NCBI RefSeq assembly: GCF_023544865.1
Contig: NZ_JAMJFX010000011.1
Location: forward strand, 40,103-104,102
Length of the DNA stretch: 64,000 nt
Direction of reading: 5' to 3'
DNA from: Phaeovulum molybdatiresistens
Lineage (GTDB): Bacteria > Pseudomonadota > Alphaproteobacteria > Rhodobacterales > Rhodobacteraceae
The notes under the pieces are model-generated. The model was given only the letters and a program-made list of their open reading frames with translations. It was not told the origin of the DNA and did no database searches. The position numbers were made by a program, and so were the translations under genes. Shown here one piece after another: positions 28,853-37,017 of this stretch (position 1 is the first letter of the stretch; each line of letters starts with the position of its first letter).

Positions 28853-29853
28853 TTGGCCAGCGCCTCTAGGATCTGGCTGCGGTAGGCAAGCGCCTTGTCG
28901 CCGCCCTCGGCGGACAGGGTTTCCCAGGTCTTGGCGGCGGCGGCGCGGATTTCCTCGACCTCGGCCGGGGTCAGCGGGTCATACCAGGTCACGCCCGCGT
29001 CAGTCAGGGCCTTGCGCGCGGCGGCTTCGGCCTCGGCATCCTTCGAGAAATCGGAGGAGTTCGTTTCCAGGGCCGCCGTCGCCTCGGCCAAGGCGGCACG
29101 CTCGGCCTCGGTCAGCTTGTCGAGGCTGCCTTGATGGGCGACGATCGCATAGGGCACCGGCGGGAAGGGGAAGCCCGAATAGGTCGCGTGTTTGGCCACC
29201 TCTTGCAGGGAAATCGACTGGGCGAAGCGCGCGGCATAAAGGGCGCAATCCACCACGCCGGTCTGCAGCGCGGAATACAGTTCATTCTGCGGGATGATCT
29301 GCGCGGCCACCCCCAGCGCGGTGAAGGTTTCGACCTGTTCACGCGAGCCGACGCGCAGCTTTTTCGTGCGCAGTTCGTCCAGCGTCTTGACCGGCTCGCG
29401 GCAGAACAGGCTTGCGTCGATGATCGGCAGCGCCATGAAGCCCACCACCGGGATGCCGCGTTCGGCAAAGCCCTCGGTCAGGGCAGTCTTTACCGCCGGC
29501 AGGGCCTTGAGGTGTTCCTCGGCGGTCGAGACCGAGCCATAGACGTAAAGGCTGGCCAGATCGGGCGCGTCGCGGCCGATGAAGGTCGGCCAGATGAAGG
29601 CGATTTCCGGCGTGCCGGTCTGCATCCAGCGCAGCGCGTCGGCATCCTTGAGGTTCATGCCGCCACCCTCGATCACCTCAATCTTCAGGCTGCCATCGGT
29701 CAGGCGGCCGACATCTTCGGCGAAGGTGCGGATATGCCCGGATTCCGGCCGGGTGGGCGCGTAGTTGTTGTTGAACCGCCAGACCGTTTCGGCCCCGGCA
29801 GCGGTGGCAAGCACCGCAAGGGCGGCGGTGGTGGACAGGATGCGCGTGATCAT
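28849..29853 (-). CDS. TRAP transporter substrate-binding protein (DctP family)
   Basis: 334 residues from the ATG at 29853 (GGAGGTTCCG precedes it; an ORF extension upstream lacks a site). Signal peptide about 1-20 (ending AGAE). DctP features include the mid-protein KKLRVGSREQ, where the conserved arginine salt-bridges a ligand carboxylate, and the IIPQNELYSALQTGVVDCALY segment that normally defines specificity. The ligand is therefore an organic acid or amino-acid-like compound, perhaps an N-acyl or peptide acid given the M24 peptidase in the operon. Confidence 0.88.
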   Translation of the reverse strand: MITRILSTTAALAVLATAAGAETVWRFNNNYAPTRPESGHIRTFAEDVGRLTDGSLKIEVIEGGGMNLKDADALRWMQTGTPEIAFIWPTFIGRDAPDLASLYVYGSVSTAEEHLKALPAVKTALTEGFAERGIPVVGFMALPIIDASLFCREPVKTLDELRTKKLRVGSREQVETFTALGVAAQIIPQNELYSALQTGVVDCALYAARFAQSISLQEVAKHATYSGFPFPPVPYAIVAHQGSLDKLTEAERAALAEATAALETNSSDFSKDAEAEAAARKALTDAGVTWYDPLTPAEVEEIRAAAAKTWETLSAEGGDKALAYRSQILEALAK

Positions 29854-30057
29854 CGGAACCTCCGGCGTGTGACGTGTTTCGTTAAAGTTATCCGCCTGTC
29901 GCGCGTTTCGCGCAAGGGCGCTGTCGGGGCACGGGGCCGGGGGGCCACGGACGGCTTCCCGCGGCGCGCGACCGGATCGCGACACGGGCCCACCGCGCCG
30001 TGGCCCGCCGGATTTCGGTTCGTCCGAACTGCGGGGCGTTGGATTTTTCTTCCTATT
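29854..30057 (-). promoter_or_regulatory. TRAP operon upstream region
   Basis: 204 bases between the dctP start and the hydroquinone-reductase remnant. It must contain the TRAP promoter. GTTCG-TC-CGAAC (30018-30029) is a small perfect inverted repeat that could be an operator. I see no further coding remnant of the truncated reductase here in any frame. Confidence 0.35.
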
Positions 30058-30315
30058 TCAGGGGTGTAGGACCCGCGATTTGCTGGCGGCGCAGGCCAGG
30101 GTGCCCAAGCGCCAGCCCTGGTCGGACAGTTCGGGTGCAACGTAAAGATGGTAGCGCCCTGGCGCGGCCTTGAAGCCACCTTCGCCGGTGGGGCCAGCGC
30201 TGCCGTCGCGAGTGACCCAGTTGCGAAAGCTTGAGGTCTGCCGGACAAAGCCGCCCTTCGCATCCCTGGCCTGGACCGGCTGCCAGTCGGCCACCCATTT
30301 CCCGTTTCCAAGCAT
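30058..30315 (-). pseudogene. Truncated glutathionyl-hydroquinone reductase (YqjG/PcpF family)
   Basis: 85 codons. Residues about 1-57 match the strongly conserved N-terminus of glutathionyl-hydroquinone reductases: MLGNGKWV, then FVRQTSSFRNWVT, DGSAGPTGEGGFKA and GRYHLYV. In intact proteins YHLYV is followed by a strand and the catalytic CPWAHR; here unrelated residues follow and the frame closes at 30058, so about 240 residues including the active-site cysteine are missing. Its ATG is 10 bases after the VOC gene stop with an AGAAGA site, so it was the next gene of the DoxX-VOC operon. The deletion removed the catalytic part; the product cannot act as a glutathione S-transferase. Confidence 0.75.
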
Positions 30316-30325
30316 GGTGTTCTTC

Positions 30326-31189
30326 TTAGCTTTTCAGCGTGATGGCGGTGCCCCAGGGATCGTGCAGGGTCAGGCCGTCGGCGTGGGTGGCGCTTTCGAA
30401 ACCGGCGCTTTCGGCGCGCGCGGCGATGGATGCGAGATCTGATGCCTCACGAACAATGATCTCGACGGTGTCGAGACCCGCCATCCGCGTGGGACGTTTT
30501 CCGGCACGGCGGCTGTTCCAGATGTTGCCGGCAAGCTGGTGGTGATAGCCGCCGCTGCCATAGAAGCTCGCGCCCGGGTAGCGCGCGGCGATGTCAAAGC
30601 CCAGCACGTCGCGATAGAAGTGGTCGGCGTCAGATGTGTCACCGACCTGCAAGTGGACATGCCCGATGCAGCCGCCCTCGGGAAAGCCCGACCACCGGGT
30701 GCCCTTGGCGTCTTGCAGCAGGTCCTGCAGGTCAAGCGGATCGGTGCTCATCTTGATCTTGCCGTTCTTGTCGTGCCAGCGTGCGACCGGGCGGTCGGCA
30801 TAGACCTCAATGCCGTTGCCCTCAGGGTCGGCGAGGTAGAACGCCTCGCTGACGATGTGATCGGACGCGCCTTGAAGCGGCACCCGCGCCGCGGCGACGT
30901 GGGTGACCCAATGCGCAAGGTCCGACCGCGTCGGCATCAGGAAGGCGGTGTGGAAAAGCCCGGCTTGCCGCGGGTCAAGTGGTGTCAGGTCAGGATCGCC
31001 CGAAAGCTCAAGAAGCGGAACGCCAGCGGTGCCAAGGACCGCGCGGGTGTTGCCGGTCTCAAGCGGGACCAGGCCAAGAACCTGCTGGTAAAAGCCCGAG
31101 ACGGTTTCAAGATCGCGCACCTGCAGCCGGACGGTGCCGATCCGCATTGGCGCCGAAGGCATGTCGAAGAAATCATTGGCGGTGGTCAT
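30326..31189 (-). CDS. VOC family protein, catechol-2,3-dioxygenase-like with two glyoxalase modules
   Basis: 287 residues from the ATG at 31189, which has AAGGAAGACC upstream. Two vicinal-oxygen-chelate modules are visible. The first is residues about 15-130 (TVRLQVRDLETVSGFYQQVLGL, closing with GNGIEVYADRP). The second is about 165-287 (GHVHLQVGDTSDADHFYRDVLGFD, then GGYHHQLAGN). Such CatE-type proteins bind a metal through His and Glu and act on quinones or catechols. It sits with DoxX, a LysR regulator and a glutathionyl-hydroquinone-reductase remnant, a grouping associated with quinone and electrophile stress. Confidence 0.82.
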   Translation of the reverse strand: MTTANDFFDMPSAPMRIGTVRLQVRDLETVSGFYQQVLGLVPLETGNTRAVLGTAGVPLLELSGDPDLTPLDPRQAGLFHTAFLMPTRSDLAHWVTHVAAARVPLQGASDHIVSEAFYLADPEGNGIEVYADRPVARWHDKNGKIKMSTDPLDLQDLLQDAKGTRWSGFPEGGCIGHVHLQVGDTSDADHFYRDVLGFDIAARYPGASFYGSGGYHHQLAGNIWNSRRAGKRPTRMAGLDTVEIIVREASDLASIAARAESAGFESATHADGLTLHDPWGTAITLKS

Positions 31190-31266
31190 GATGGTCTTCC
31201 TTGAAAGGGGTGTGTCCTGGAAAGGGGTGTGGCTGCGGGCCTGACGTCCGCGGCCCGTGGATCGGA

Positions 31267-31704
31267 TCAGGCGCGCTTCAACGCCCAGGCGCCGTCGCCC
31301 AGCAGGGCCTGGACCACCAGCGTCACCGCCCAGAACGCCGGGAATTCCCAGCCGCCACCTTCGTTCGAGAAGAAGAAGCCGGCTGCGCCATGCGGCACAT
31401 AGATTGAGCCAAGCAGGATCGGCACCAGCGCCAGCGACACCCAGCGGGAATAGGCGCCAAGGATCAGGGCGAGGCCGCCGAACAGCTCGGCCGCGATGAC
31501 GAGATAAGCGAGTGGCCCGGGCAGGCCGAGGCTGGCGAAGTAGCCCACCGTGCCGGCCGGCGTGAAAATGAACAGCTTCAGCCCGGCATGGGCAAGAAAC
31601 AGCGCCCCCATCGCGACGCGCAGGATCGTCGCGGCAAGATCGGCATTGGTCACACCTTCGATCAACGACGGGCGGATGGATGTGGTGGCGGTGGCATAGG
31701 TCAT
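31267..31704 (-). CDS. DoxX family membrane protein
   Basis: 145 residues from the ATG at 31704, with GAGGAG upstream. Four membrane segments, with the DoxX pattern ILRVAMGALFLAHAGLKLF in helix 1 and ELFGGLALILGAYSRWVSL in the middle. DoxX-like proteins are small inner-membrane proteins linked to thiol, quinone and oxidative stress; the biochemical role is uncertain. First gene of the DoxX-VOC-reductase operon, 120 bases downstream of lysR. Confidence 0.85.
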   Translation of the reverse strand: MTYATATTSIRPSLIEGVTNADLAATILRVAMGALFLAHAGLKLFIFTPAGTVGYFASLGLPGPLAYLVIAAELFGGLALILGAYSRWVSLALVPILLGSIYVPHGAAGFFFSNEGGGWEFPAFWAVTLVVQALLGDGAWALKRA

Positions 31705-31824
31705 TTTGGTTCTCCTCAGAAGGGGCGCGTGGGTGCGATGTCGATGAGGGGAAGATGACACTCTGCGAAACGAATGATAATCCGGTCGACGGGAAGATGA
31801 TTGCTTCCAGATTGGCAGCACTGC

Positions 31825-32733
31825 CTACCACCCCGCCTCCCACGCCGGAGCGCCGCGATAGTGCGCGGCCAGGAAGTCGACGAGCACCCGAACCTTCGCG
31901 GCCAGGTGTCGGCTATGCGGGTAAAGCGCATGCACCCCGTAGGGCGCCGCCTCGTATCCCGCCAGCAGCCGGACGACGCGCCCCGACCGGAGCGCATTCC
32001 CCGCGACGAAGGCCGGCACGCAGGCAAGGCCAAGCCCCGCTTCTGCGGCGGCAAGACAGGCCTCGGCGTTCGAATAGCGGATCCGTCCGCGCACGGGGAC
32101 CATCTGTTCATGCCCCGCCGGACCGAACGGCCAGCGGCCCGGGTCGCGAAAGTTGGTGTCGATGATGCAGGCATGATGCACCAGGTCGTCCGGCGTCATG
32201 GGCGCGCCCTTGCGGTCAAGATAGGCCGGCGCGCCAACCACGACCAGGCGGACGTCACAGAGCTTGCGCGCGATCAGGCTGGAATCGTCCGGGCGGCCCA
32301 CCCGGATGGCCATGTCGAACCCCTCATCGACGAGGTTTATCACCCGGTCGGAAAAGCTGACATCAAGCTCGATCTCGGCATATTGCTGGGCAAAGGCATT
32401 CAGGGTCGGCGCAAGCGCCATCGCGCCGAAGGTCAGCGGCGCCGTCAGGCGCAAGCGGCCGCGCGGTTCATGCGACGCATCCCGGACCGAGGCCTCAAGA
32501 TTGTCGAACTCATCAAGCAGGGGGCGGAGGCGGTCGAAATACGCCTGGCCAATCTCTGTCGCAGCGACGGCGCGTGTCGTCCGGTTCAAAAGCCGCACGC
32601 CAAGTTCGGATTCGAGCCGCGAAACCAGCTTCGACGCCTGGCCAGAACTTGTTCCAAGCCGTTCGGCCGCGGCCGTGAAGCTGCCGGTTTCCATGACGGC
32701 GACGAACATCCGGTCAGACTCAAGACGGTCCAT
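31825..32733 (-). CDS. LysR family transcriptional regulator
   Basis: 302 residues from the ATG at 32733 (GAGGAAGAA precedes). N-terminal winged helix-turn-helix about residues 1-60 (MFVAVMETGSFTAAAERLG, then SKLVSRLESELGVRLLNRTTR), then a periplasmic-binding-protein-like effector domain. It belongs to the CrgA/DsdC-like branch by its FTAAAERLGTSSGQASKLVSRLE pattern. It lies directly upstream of, and on the same strand as, the DoxX-VOC genes, which it likely controls in response to quinones or a related electrophile. Confidence 0.86.
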   Translation of the reverse strand: MDRLESDRMFVAVMETGSFTAAAERLGTSSGQASKLVSRLESELGVRLLNRTTRAVAATEIGQAYFDRLRPLLDEFDNLEASVRDASHEPRGRLRLTAPLTFGAMALAPTLNAFAQQYAEIELDVSFSDRVINLVDEGFDMAIRVGRPDDSSLIARKLCDVRLVVVGAPAYLDRKGAPMTPDDLVHHACIIDTNFRDPGRWPFGPAGHEQMVPVRGRIRYSNAEACLAAAEAGLGLACVPAFVAGNALRSGRVVRLLAGYEAAPYGVHALYPHSRHLAAKVRVLVDFLAAHYRGAPAWEAGW

Positions 32734-32748
32734 TTCTTCCTCCGTGAT

Positions 32749-32781
32749 GGCAATAAGTATGCCTTTGGCGACATTATTGCC
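32749..32781. promoter_or_regulatory. Inverted repeat upstream of lysR (candidate operator)
   Basis: GGCAATAA (32749-32756) and TTATTGCC (32774-32781) form perfect 8-base arms around a 17-base centre, 16 to 48 bases upstream of the lysR start. The position and dyad symmetry suit an autoregulatory LysR site. The remaining sequence to 33011 shows no gene. Confidence 0.5.
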
Positions 32782-33011
32782 AGATTGGAGTTGATACGCC
32801 GTGTCGGAACAGCTGCCGGCACCGGCGGTATGCGGGCGCGCCGCGACATCGCGTGATTTCCATCTGGGGACAATCAGGGCGTTCGAACCTGGCCAGGGTT
32901 TTTCGTCCCTGACGGAAAGCTGAAGAAGATTCCCGCGCAGGTTCAGCAGCCCGTCAGCCTTGGGGCGCAGATTCGCATCATCCGATAACCGAAATACAGG
33001 AGTAATCAGCC

Positions 33012-33317
33012 ATGAAACGGATTCTTGCGACCCTTGCCGTGTTGGCCGCACTGCCTGCTGGCGCCGCCCTTGCGGATACGCATTGCCGGGTTTCGCCCGA
33101 ACAGATGCAGTCGTGGGAAGGGGTGGTGCAACTTGCCAACGACTACGCCTGGACCATCACCTCGATGGAGCTGGATGACGGCTGCTATGAGGTCGATGTG
33201 ACGGACATCGGCGGCAATACGATCGAGGCCGTGATCGACCCCGCAACCCTTGAGGTCATCAAGGCGAAGCTGGAGAAGGTCGCCCCCACCGCGCCGACGC
33301 CCGCGCCAGCGAATTGA
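33012..33317 (+). CDS. Small secreted PepSY domain protein
   Basis: 101 residues. Signal peptide about 1-21 (ending ALAD), then a single PepSY module: SWEGVVQLANDYAWTITSMELDDGCYEVDVTD followed by GNTIEAVIDPATLEVI, and a Pro/Ala-rich tail. Two cysteines (in HCRV and GCYEV) may form a periplasmic disulfide. AGGAG stands upstream. PepSY proteins are periplasmic inhibitors or sensory partners of peptidases and two-component systems; no such partner is adjacent here. Confidence 0.8.
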   Translation: MKRILATLAVLAALPAGAALADTHCRVSPEQMQSWEGVVQLANDYAWTITSMELDDGCYEVDVTDIGGNTIEAVIDPATLEVIKAKLEKVAPTAPTPAPAN

Positions 33318-33600
33318 GCCCGCCGCCCCTGCGCCCCCTGCCATGTGGGGGGTGCGGGGGTGTCACGCGAAGGCGGGTTGTGACGCAGGTTTCCGCAGTA
33401 TGCCCGCCAGCGATCGAGCCTATTCGGGCGCAACAGGCGCGTGCGTGTTGAATTCCTGGCCGATTGCGCGGTGGTTCGTGATCAGCCGCGGGCTTCCACT
33501 TGACCCCCGAAGGGGCAAAACTTGCCTTCTCTGGCCCAGGGGCGGGGCAGATCGCGTTGAACGGGATCACATTGGCAAGCCGTTACTGCCCTTGCATGCG
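33318..33600. other. Intergenic region with no recognisable gene
   Basis: 283 bases between the PepSY gene and the convergent CapA gene. An imperfect C-rich/G-rich hairpin at about 33326-33361 could act as a weak terminator for the PepSY gene, but no T run follows. No coding remnant recognised. Confidence 0.4.
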
Positions 33601-34734
33601 TCACGTTTCCTTGGCCGCCGCCCCATCCCATTCAAGCCGAAGGGTCGCTTGCGGCGTCTCGACCACCCGTCCGCCAAATAGTCTCGCCTCGCGGTTCATC
33701 TGGCGGGCCAGCCAGCCGCGTGCCGCACTATCCGCCCGTTCGAGCCGGAAACGGCAGAGCCGGTAGGGCAACATCTCCAGCGCCACAAGCGCGCCGCTGT
33801 CGCGCCGAAGATCGGCGACATAGCCCAGCACGAGATCGGGGCGGAACCCTTCCTTGCCGCCGATCCCCTCGTAGTCGTTGATCAGATCGCCCGCCCCGAA
33901 AAGCACGAGCCTGCCCGCCATCACCGCCGCCGCGCGCGGGTGGTGCGAGGAATGGCCGAACACCAGATCGACGCCCTGCGCCACGAACGCCTCGGCCAGC
34001 GCGCGATGGGTCTGGGCGACCGGGTAGCCCCAATTCTCGCCCCAGTGGATCGAAAGAACGACAAGGTCGCCGGGGCGCCGAACCCCGGCAAGCTGCGTGG
34101 CGACACGGGCGGCGATCTCATCCGGCTCGGCCTGGGCCACGCCCGGCTGGCCCGGACGGGCGGCCCATGATGCGGGCACCCCGCTGTCGCCAAGCGCAAA
34201 GCTGAACATCAGCACCCGGCCACCCCCGGCAAGCGGTAGGGGGCGGGGCGCGAAGGCCTCGGCGTCATCCCAGCCGGCCCCGGCGCGGGCGATCCCCGCG
34301 TCGTCCAGCGCGGCGAGGGTTTCGACAAGCCCGGCCTTGCCCCAGTCCAACGTGTGGTTGTTGGCCAGCATGACCGCGTCGATCCTTGCGGCGGCAAGCA
34401 GCGCAACGTTGGCGGGATGCATCCGGTAGTGAATTCCCTTGCGCGGGTCGTGGGCGCCGCCCGACGTGATCGCGGTTTCCAGGTTTATCAGCCGCAGATC
34501 CACCTGCCGCGCCTCAAGGTCCTGCAGCAGGTCGCCCCAGACATAGTCCGCCCCGACATGGCGCGGGATCTTGCCACTGACCCGTTCGGCCAGCGCGACA
34601 TAGTCCTGCGCGGAGCCGACATAGCCTTCGTAAAGTTTCGGGTCGCAGGCGTGCCGCTGAATCTGATCAATCCCCCGGCCGAGCATCACATCGCCGCCAA
34701 GAAACAGCCGCAGACAGTCCGGCGGACGGCTCAT
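33601..34734 (-). CDS. CapA family protein (poly-gamma-glutamate synthesis CapA-like metallophosphatase fold)
   Basis: 377 residues from ATG 34734, overlapping the upstream hydrolase stop as ATGA. Calcineurin-like motifs in order: FLGGDVMLGRGID near the N-terminus, INLETAIT, ANNHTLDWGKAGLVETLAALDDAGIA, IHWGENWG and DLVFGHSSHHPRA, with the metal-binding Asp, Asn and His residues. CapA/PgsA proteins take part in poly-gamma-glutamate export, but many stand-alone copies like this lack capB and capC and have unknown function. No signal peptide is seen, so a cytoplasmic metal-dependent hydrolase is possible. Confidence 0.8.
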   Translation of the reverse strand: MSRPPDCLRLFLGGDVMLGRGIDQIQRHACDPKLYEGYVGSAQDYVALAERVSGKIPRHVGADYVWGDLLQDLEARQVDLRLINLETAITSGGAHDPRKGIHYRMHPANVALLAAARIDAVMLANNHTLDWGKAGLVETLAALDDAGIARAGAGWDDAEAFAPRPLPLAGGGRVLMFSFALGDSGVPASWAARPGQPGVAQAEPDEIAARVATQLAGVRRPGDLVVLSIHWGENWGYPVAQTHRALAEAFVAQGVDLVFGHSSHHPRAAAVMAGRLVLFGAGDLINDYEGIGGKEGFRPDLVLGYVADLRRDSGALVALEMLPYRLCRFRLERADSAARGWLARQMNREARLFGGRVVETPQATLRLEWDGAAAKET

Positions 34735-35405
34735 GGGCTGCGCGCCAGATGGGCGGTGAACCAATCGGCGGCAAGCACCATGACGGTCTCTAGCGTGCCG
34801 GGCTCCTCAAACAGATGCGTGGCCCCGGGGACGATGGCGAGCCGCTTTTCACACCGAAGTCGCGCATAGGCCGCGCGGTTCAGGTCGATGACCAGGTCAT
34901 CCGCCCCACCGACGACAAGAAGCGTCGGCGCCGCCACCCGCGCAAGCGCATTGTCCGCAAGATCCGGCCGGCCGCCGCGCGAAACCACCGCGCCGACGTC
35001 TTCCCGCCGGTCTGCCGCCGCCACCAGCGCGGCCGCCGCCCCGGTCGAGGCCCCGAAAAGGCCGATGCCAAGGCCCGCAAGCCGCGGCTCGGCGCGGGCC
35101 CAGTCCACCGCATCCGCCACCCGGGCCGCAAGCAGGGGGATGTCAAAGACATTGGCCCTGTCGCCCCCTTCCCGTTCCGTAAGCAGGTCGAACAGCAGGG
35201 TTGCAAGCCCGGCTTGCGCCAGCGCGGCGGCCACGGCCCTGTTGCGTGGGCTTTTCCGGCTAGACCCGGACCCGTGGGCAAAGATCACAAGGCCTGTGTC
35301 CGCCCCGGAAAAGGCAAGATCGCCGGGAAGGGCCAGGTCAACGCCACTGATCGGGATTCGGACGGGAACCGTGCGCTGCATATCCATGACGTGAAATCCC
35401 ACCAT
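34731..35405 (-). CDS. Dienelactone hydrolase-like alpha/beta hydrolase
   Basis: 224 residues. The nucleophile elbow is FGASTGAAAAL (Gly-x-Ser-x-Gly), the oxyanion region is FAHGSGSSRKSPRNRAVA, the acid lies near VVGGADDLVIDLNR and the histidine in PGATHLFEEPG. The family is often fused to, or encoded with, phosphoribosyltransferases, but here it is coupled to a CapA gene. The first ATG (35405) has a weak GAAG; MDMQRTV, 6 codons in, is a possible alternative start. Substrate unknown. Confidence 0.78.
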   Translation of the reverse strand: MVGFHVMDMQRTVPVRIPISGVDLALPGDLAFSGADTGLVIFAHGSGSSRKSPRNRAVAAALAQAGLATLLFDLLTEREGGDRANVFDIPLLAARVADAVDWARAEPRLAGLGIGLFGASTGAAAALVAAADRREDVGAVVSRGGRPDLADNALARVAAPTLLVVGGADDLVIDLNRAAYARLRCEKRLAIVPGATHLFEEPGTLETVMVLAADWFTAHLARSP

Positions 35406-35809
35406 TCTTCAGGCGCCACGTTAAGGGTGCCACTTTGTCCGCGATCAATCCATCGCTTTCAGGCGTGATCCGGCCGCCGCCGGTGCGCCGTCTTTGTCAC
35501 CTGCCGGCTTTGACAACCATCGCTGGAGACGCCCAAGGTCAGAGTTGCGTTGTGACGGAGATGAGGTGTCGCCGATGGCGCGATACGCTGGTTGCCCAAT
35601 ACAAACCAAGGGTTGTCCGCAGGCCATCGGTGTTTTCGTTCGCGACGGCACCGCAGCTCGCCCTGCCGCTGGGCCTTCTTGCAGGCCTGCGACCCGTGGA
35701 CGGCGCGTTCGGGGCGGGCTCGATCAACGCCAAAATCGGGCTGCGCCTGCTGAATTGCGCCGAAATACGGGTTGGGCCGGTCGAAACCGCCGCAGAAAGC
35801 GGATTGCCG
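35406..35809. other. 404-base intergenic region upstream of the permease, no supported gene
   Basis: The permease reading frame stays open upstream to 35435, but that stretch has many Arg, Pro and Cys residues and no family resemblance, so I treat it as non-coding. Other frames also give nothing recognisable. The region must hold the promoters of the divergent hydrolase-CapA pair and the permease; none is clear enough to place. Confidence 0.45.
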
Positions 35810-36850
35810 ATGGCTGAGCTGACCCTAAGGCGGCGGATCGGGTTGGCGCAGGTCGTTCTCTACGGGCTGGGTGTGACCATCGGCGCCGGGATCTACGCCC
35901 TGGTCGGCAGCACGATTTCGCTGGCGTGCGTCCATGCGCCGGTGGCCTTCGTGCTGGCCGGGCTGATCATGGTCTTTTCTGCTGCCTGCTTTGCCGAATT
36001 GTCCGGTCGCTATCCCTATGCCGCGGCCGAAGCGCGTTTCGTGCGCGAAGGCTTTGCCTCACGGGCGCGGTTCGTTGTGGTTGGCCTGGGGGTGGCCATG
36101 ATCGGCATCGTGTCGGCTGCCGCCATCGTGCATGGCGCCTTCGGATACCTGTCCAGCGCGGTTCCCCTGTCGCCGCCGGTCCTTCTGGCGCTTGTCATCG
36201 GTGGCTGCGCGATTGTGGCCTCGATGGGGATTCAATCGTCGGTCGGCATTGCCGGCGTCCTGACCCTTGTCGAGATCGGCTGCCTGCTGCTGATCATTGG
36301 CGGCGGGCTCTGGGCCGGCCGCGATATCGCCGGTCAGGCGGCCTTGGCGGTCCCGGCCACCCTGTCGCTGCCGGTCTGGGCCGGCGTCATGGCCGCCAGC
36401 CTGCTGGCCTTCTTTGCCTTCATCGGCTTCGGGGATGTCGTTTCCATCGCCGAGGAGACGACGAACCCGCAAAACACCCTGGCCCTGGGGATTTTCCTGA
36501 CGCTGGGGATCACCACCTTGCTGTATCTGGGGGTGGTCCTGACCGTCCTTGCCACCAACGACTTGGCCGAAATCGCGTCGCACCCCTCGCCACTGACCTT
36601 GGCCTTCACCCGCAACACCGGCCTGCCCGAGATCGTGCTGGTCGCGATCGCCTCTGCCGCCACGCTGAACGGCGTGATCGTGCAAATCCTGATGGCCGGA
36701 AGGGTGATCTTTGGCATGGCGCGGGACCGCGAATTGCCGGGTCGGCTGGCGCGTCTGTCGCCGCGGACGGCCACGCCCGTGTTCGCGACGATGGTCTGCG
36801 CCGTCGCTTGTATTGGCCTGCTTGTTGCCGGTGTGCTGGCAGAAGCCTAG
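35810..36850 (+). CDS. APC superfamily amino acid permease, C-terminally short
   Basis: 346 residues from ATG 35810. The APC fold is clear: VVLYGLGVTIGAGIYALVGS in helix 1 with the unwound GAGIY substrate site, PVAFVLAGLIMVFSAACFAELSGRYP, then FFAFIGFGDVVSIAEETTNPQNTL and IFGMARDRELPGRLARLSPRT. Typical members run to 420-450 residues; this one stops at TAG 36850 in the tenth helix (VAGVLAEA), so the last two or so helices are absent. No continuation is recognisable after the stop. It may be a decaying gene, or the short form may fold. Substrate unknown. Confidence 0.75.
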   Translation: MAELTLRRRIGLAQVVLYGLGVTIGAGIYALVGSTISLACVHAPVAFVLAGLIMVFSAACFAELSGRYPYAAAEARFVREGFASRARFVVVGLGVAMIGIVSAAAIVHGAFGYLSSAVPLSPPVLLALVIGGCAIVASMGIQSSVGIAGVLTLVEIGCLLLIIGGGLWAGRDIAGQAALAVPATLSLPVWAGVMAASLLAFFAFIGFGDVVSIAEETTNPQNTLALGIFLTLGITTLLYLGVVLTVLATNDLAEIASHPSPLTLAFTRNTGLPEIVLVAIASAATLNGVIVQILMAGRVIFGMARDRELPGRLARLSPRTATPVFATMVCAVACIGLLVAGVLAEA

Positions 36851-36876
36851 GCGTTCATTGGCCGGGACTGGCGCAA

Positions 36877-36904
36877 GGCACATGCCGTAGGCATCCGATG
36901 TGCC
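36877..36904. other. Inverted-repeat hairpin after the short permease
   Basis: GGCACAT (36877-36883) pairs with ATGTGCC (36898-36904), and within it GCC-GTA-GGC extends the stem with a 5-base bulge on one side. It is 26 bases after the permease stop and before the HlyD-like gene. It may be a terminator remnant or the scar of a rearrangement that truncated the permease. Confidence 0.4.
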
Positions 36905-37017
36905 GGTTGCTAACACGTCAATTGCATCATTTCGCGCATTATCATCCTGATTTCATTCAATCGGGATAGCCTTGATGACGATATTCCCGACGCCATTGCA
37001 TATGAGAAGATCCCGCC

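Noticed and set aside
35435..35809. N-terminal 125-residue extension of the APC permease
   Set aside because: Not protein-like, no membrane or domain features, and the family N-terminus begins at the ATG at 35810.
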